From Limnohabitans sp. Jir61 (GTDB taxonomy: Bacteria > Pseudomonadota > Gammaproteobacteria > Burkholderiales > Burkholderiaceae_C), in contig NZ_NESD01000001.1 in the NCBI RefSeq assembly GCF_003063545.1, positions 744,001 through 808,000 of the forward strand: a DNA stretch of 64,000 nt, read 5' to 3'. The position numbers were made by a program, and so were the translations under genes. The notes beneath the pieces were generated by a model. That model was given only the letters and a program-made list of their open reading frames with translations, was not told the DNA's origin and ran no database searches. Below, piece after piece: positions 61,019 to 64,000 of the stretch. Every line of letters begins with the position of its first letter. Positions within the stretch are counted from its first letter, which is position 1.

Positions 61019-62325
61019 AACCGATTCAAGTAGGCCTCTTAGGCATTGGCACTGTGGGCAGTGGCACTTTTGAAGTGCTCAAACGTAACCAAGAAGAAAT
61101 CCAACGTCGCGCCGGTCGCGGCATTGAAGTCACCATGGTGGCTGACCTCGATGTGGCGCGTGCCAAAAGCATCGTGGGTGCGAATGTGCAAGTGGTGGAC
61201 GATGCGCGCAAGATCATCGCCAACCCGGACATCGACATCGTGGTGGAGCTCATTGGCGGCTACGGCATTGCCAAGCAACTGGTGCTCGAAGCCATCGAAG
61301 CAGGCAAGCATGTCGTCACGGCCAACAAAGCATTGCTGGCTGTACACGGCACAGAAATTTTTGCTGCTGCCCACAAAAAGGGTGTGATGGTGGCGTTTGA
61401 AGCTGCGGTTGCTGGCGGTATTCCAATCATCAAAGCTTTGCGTGAAGGCCTCACTGCCAACCGCATTCAGTGGCTGGCTGGCATCATCAACGGCACAACC
61501 AATTTCATCTTGTCTGAGATGCGCGACAAGGGCTTGACCTTTGACGACGTGCTCAAGCAAGCGCAAGCTTTGGGCTATGCCGAAGCAGACCCTACTTTCG
61601 ATATCGAAGGGGTGGATGCCGCACACAAAGCCACCATCATGTCGGCCATCGCGTTTGGTGTGCCAGTGCAGTTTGACAAAGCGTATGTCGAAGGCATCAC
61701 CAAGCTTGAATCACAAGACATCAAGTACGCCGAACAACTCGGCTACCGTATCAAGCTCTTGGGTATTTCTAAGCGTACCGCCGCAGGCATTGAACTGCGT
61801 GTGCATCCTTGCTTGGTGCCCAGCAAGCGCTTGATCGCCAACGTCGAAGGTGCAATGAACGCGGTGATGGTGCAAGCCGATGCCGTGGGCACCACGCTGT
61901 ACTACGGCAAAGGCGCAGGCAGCGAGCCCACAGCAAGTGCTGTGATCGCTGACTTGGTGGACATCACACGTTTGCACACCGCAGACCCATTGAACCGCGT
62001 GCCGCATTTGGCCTTCCAGCCTGATGCGATGAGCAACCTTGCGATTTTGCCAATGGCCCAAGTGGTCACCAGCTACTACCTGCGTTTGCGCGTGGCCGAC
62101 CAAGCGGGCGTACTTGCCAAAGTCACAGGCATTTTGGCTAACACCGACATCAGCATTGATGCCGTGTTGCAGCGCGAAGCCGGTGAGGGCGAGAGCCACA
62201 CTGACCTCATCATCTTGACCCACGATTGCGTGGAAGCCAAGATGAACGAAGCCATCGCTGAGATGCAACAACTGAGCACCGTGCTCGCCCCAATCACCCG
62301 CATCCGCAAAGAAGAGTTGAACTGA
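61015..62325 (+). CDS. hom: Homoserine dehydrogenase
   Basis: 436 residues. NAD(P) loop GLLGIGTVGSGTFEVL, catalytic GIINGTTNFILSEM, KAxYAEADPTFDIEG-type active-site segment (AEADPTFDIEGVDAAHKATIM) and a C-terminal ACT domain (LRLRVADQAGVLAKVTGILANTDISIDAVLQRE). Reduces aspartate semialdehyde to homoserine, likely feedback-inhibited by threonine via ACT. Followed by thrC (TGATG overlap); thrB is not in the window. Confidence 0.95.
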   Translation: MKPIQVGLLGIGTVGSGTFEVLKRNQEEIQRRAGRGIEVTMVADLDVARAKSIVGANVQVVDDARKIIANPDIDIVVELIGGYGIAKQLVLEAIEAGKHVVTANKALLAVHGTEIFAAAHKKGVMVAFEAAVAGGIPIIKALREGLTANRIQWLAGIINGTTNFILSEMRDKGLTFDDVLKQAQALGYAEADPTFDIEGVDAAHKATIMSAIAFGVPVQFDKAYVEGITKLESQDIKYAEQLGYRIKLLGISKRTAAGIELRVHPCLVPSKRLIANVEGAMNAVMVQADAVGTTLYYGKGAGSEPTASAVIADLVDITRLHTADPLNRVPHLAFQPDAMSNLAILPMAQVVTSYYLRLRVADQAGVLAKVTGILANTDISIDAVLQREAGEGESHTDLIILTHDCVEAKMNEAIAEMQQLSTVLAPITRIRKEELN

Positions 62326-63758
62326 TGCTGTATTTGTCCACGCGCGGCCACGCCGAGCGCAAGCGTTTTTGTGAAATCCTCCTCGAGGGCTTGGCACCCG
62401 ATGGTGGTTTGTATTTGCCCGAGCACTACCCACAGGTGGACGATGCAGCGCTCATGCGTTTGCGCAACACGTTCAACACACAAGGCTATGCCGCCTTGGC
62501 ATTTGAAGTGCTGTCGCTCTACATCGACGACATTCCTGCGGCTGACCTGAAAGCCTTGTGCGCCAAGACCTATACCAAAGAGGTGTACGGGACCGAGGCC
62601 ATCGTGCCTGTGCGTAAATTGGAAGACGGCTTGTGGGTCGAGGCTTTGTCGAATGGGCCCACGCTCGCGTTCAAAGACATGGCCATGCAACTGCTGGGCA
62701 ACTTGTTTGAATACGAGTTAGCGCGCCGTGGTGAAGAGTTGAATATTTTTGGTGCGACCAGTGGCGACACGGGCAGCGCAGCCGAATACGCCATGCGTGG
62801 CAAAAAAGGTGTGCGTGTGTTCATGACCAGCCCACACGGCCGCATGAGCCCTTTCCAGCAAGCGCAAATGTTCAGCTTGATGGACGAGAACATTCACAAC
62901 ATTGCCATCGAAGGCGTGTTTGACGATTGCCAAGACTTGGTCAAAGCGGTGTCCAACGATTTGGATTTCAAAACCAAATACAAAATTGGCACGGTCAACT
63001 CCATCAACTGGGCACGCTTGTTGGCCCAAGTGGTGTACTACTTCGCGGGCTATTTCCAAGCGACCACCGCCAACAGCCAAAAGGTGAGCTTCACCGTGCC
63101 AAGTGGCAACTTTGGCAACGTATGCGCTGGCCATGTGGCGCGCATGATGGGCTTGCCCGTAGACACCTTGGTGGCAGCCACCAACGAAAACGATGTGTTG
63201 GACGAGTTCTTCCGCACCGGCGTGTACCGCGTGCGCGGCAGCGCCGACACGCACGAGACTTCTAGCCCCTCGATGGATATTTCCAAGGCCAGCAACTTCG
63301 AACGCTTTGTATTCGATTTGCTCGGTCGCGATGCAGCGCTCACCAAAGACTTGTTTGGTGCGCAAATCTCGAAGAACGGTAAGTTCGATCTGAGTGGCAA
63401 CCCTCACTTTGCAGAAGCTGCAGCGCGCTACGGTTTTGCCAGCGGCAAGAGCACACATGCCAACCGATTGGCCACCATACAAGACGTGCACAAGCGCTTT
63501 GGCGAGATGATCGACACCCACACCGCCGACGGTGTGAAAGTGGCGCGTGAACACATCATGGCTGGCGTGCCGATGATCGTGTTGGAAACTGCTTTGCCTA
63601 TCAAATTTGCGGCCACCATCGTGGAAGCTTTGGGTCAAGAGCCCAATCGTCCTTCCAAGTTTGAAGGCATCGAAGCTTTGCCTAAGCGTGTGCAGGTCAT
63701 GAATGCGGATGTGGCGCAAATCAAAGCCTACATTGCCAAGCATTGCGACCTGGCATGA
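62325..63758 (+). CDS. thrC: Threonine synthase
   Basis: 477 residues. LYLSTRGHAERKRFCEILLEGLAPDGGLYLPE at the N-terminus, PLP Lys in NGPTLAFKDMAMQLLG, the glycine-rich FGATSGDTGSAAEYAM phosphate loop and NSINWARLLAQVVYYF, all of the threonine synthase class found in beta/gammaproteobacteria. Converts phosphohomoserine to threonine. Start overlaps hom; stop overlaps mobB by four bases. Confidence 0.95.
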   Translation: MLYLSTRGHAERKRFCEILLEGLAPDGGLYLPEHYPQVDDAALMRLRNTFNTQGYAALAFEVLSLYIDDIPAADLKALCAKTYTKEVYGTEAIVPVRKLEDGLWVEALSNGPTLAFKDMAMQLLGNLFEYELARRGEELNIFGATSGDTGSAAEYAMRGKKGVRVFMTSPHGRMSPFQQAQMFSLMDENIHNIAIEGVFDDCQDLVKAVSNDLDFKTKYKIGTVNSINWARLLAQVVYYFAGYFQATTANSQKVSFTVPSGNFGNVCAGHVARMMGLPVDTLVAATNENDVLDEFFRTGVYRVRGSADTHETSSPSMDISKASNFERFVFDLLGRDAALTKDLFGAQISKNGKFDLSGNPHFAEAAARYGFASGKSTHANRLATIQDVHKRFGEMIDTHTADGVKVAREHIMAGVPMIVLETALPIKFAATIVEALGQEPNRPSKFEGIEALPKRVQVMNADVAQIKAYIAKHCDLA

Positions 63759-64000
63759 AAGTCGTTGCCTTTGCCGGTTACTCCGGCTCAGGAAAAACCA
63801 CTTTGGTGGAGCAGCTGATTGGCTGCCTGCGTATGAAAGGTTTGCGCGTGTCTGTGGTCAAACACGCGCACCACAACTTTGACATCGACAAGCCCGGCAA
63901 AGACAGCTGGCGTCACCGCGAAGCAGGTGCGTTTGAGGTGTTGGTGGCATCCAACCAACGCTTGGTGTTGCAGCGCCAGTTTGAGCAGCCGACACAGCTC
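63755..64000 (+). CDS. mobB: Molybdopterin-guanine dinucleotide biosynthesis protein B (3' partial)
   Basis: First 82 residues only; the window ends inside the gene. MKVVAFAGYSGSGKTTLVEQLIGCLRMKGLRVSVVKHAHHNFDIDKPGKDSWRHREAGA carries the P-loop GYSGSGKTT and the KHAHH/DxPGKDSxR signature of MobB. GTP-binding accessory in molybdenum cofactor dinucleotide formation. Start ATG 63755 overlaps the thrC stop (ATGA). Confidence 0.93.
   Translation, partial: MKVVAFAGYSGSGKTTLVEQLIGCLRMKGLRVSVVKHAHHNFDIDKPGKDSWRHREAGAFEVLVASNQRLVLQRQFEQPTQL

Noticed and set aside
61711-62690. Two antisense ORFs opposite hom and the hom/thrC junction
   Set aside because: Both cover intact conserved genes in the opposite strand; no motif.
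62718-63743. 341-residue minus-strand ORF opposite thrC
   Set aside because: Antisense to intact threonine synthase, composition of a shadow (His/Val/Gly-rich), no motif.
1-64000. CRISPR array, prophage, IS element, tRNA or rRNA genes
   Set aside because: No regular repeat-spacer pattern, transposase, integrase, or tRNA/rRNA-like sequence was noticed on reading both strands; a tRNAscan-SE or ISfinder run could confirm.

Overview
The window looks like a chromosomal segment of a betaproteobacterium of the order Burkholderiales, most likely a freshwater Comamonadaceae (Limnohabitans/Rhodoferax-like). This is inferred from gene orders I recall as typical of the group: rpsF-priB-rpsR-rplI-dnaB, phoH next to a Bcp peroxiredoxin, an AlaT/AlaC-type aminotransferase followed by hom-thrC-mobB, surE-pcm-nlpD-rlmD, and divergent ppsR/ppsA. 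I see no rRNA, tRNA, CRISPR array, insertion sequence or phage gene. Genes are tightly packed, and no gene-free stretch exceeds 300 bases; the longest, 22299-22541, has its own entry.

Region by region. (1) 1-7909, plus strand: a catabolic operon with two SDR dehydrogenases, a KstD-like flavoprotein and a NIPSNAP protein, followed by a complete Liv-type ABC importer (two permeases, two ATPases, binding protein) and a strong terminator. (2) 7969-10885: two more SDRs, one lacking the SDR Tyr/Lys pair, and a probable D-tartrate dehydratase. (3) 10936-18152: a divergent locus built around a cryptochrome/photolyase. The minus operon is MerR regulator-DUF2237-FolB-small membrane protein-photolyase-SOUL heme protein. 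The plus operon is an Rrf2-type regulator, an unknown protein, a TIGR03643/DUF2805-like protein, a 48-residue Cys-rich protein and a response-regulator-like protein with a degenerate receiver. A pterin carbinolamine dehydratase and a MAPEG protein follow. The shared intergenic region has 11-bp tandem repeats and a hairpin that hides a ribosome binding site. (4) 18195-22298: an OsmC-YcaO fusion, a divergent SET protein with a structured leader, a GNAT-like protein and a YkgJ Cys-cluster protein. (5) 22542-24193: an orphan solute-binding protein and an exported metallo-hydrolase.

(6) 24344-31932: feoAB on the minus strand, divergent from a seven-gene plus operon: di-heme peroxidase-like lipoprotein, porin, Tat-exported FMN-binding protein, ApbE flavinyl transferase, four-helix His-rich membrane protein, a Fur paralogue and an SRPBCC protein. 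I read this as a candidate periplasmic/extracytoplasmic electron relay that reduces iron for Feo uptake. (7) 31938-41415, minus strand: an exported alpha/beta hydrolase, then a sugar-acid (tetronate) catabolic locus: beta-hydroxyacid dehydrogenase, OtnI, OtnC, OtnK, LtnD, TRAP transporter DctMQP and an FCD-type GntR regulator.

(8) 41523-64000: mainly housekeeping genes: bactofilin, AzlCD, surE-pcm-nlpD-rlmD (with rpoS missing from its usual place), a Bax-inhibitor-1 family protein, a GlcG/HbpS heme-binding protein, ppsR/ppsA, an SSS symporter with a small partner protein, the rpsF-to-rplI ribosomal operon with a candidate S6:S18 leader, dnaB with a perfect DnaA box upstream, phoH, bcp, a Mth938-like protein, aminotransferase-hom-thrC, and the start of mobB cut by the window edge.

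The least explained and most interesting parts are the iron/flavin operon (26529-31932), the photolyase/pterin regulatory locus (10936-17659) and the SET/YcaO intergenic RNA-like structure (20492-20548).
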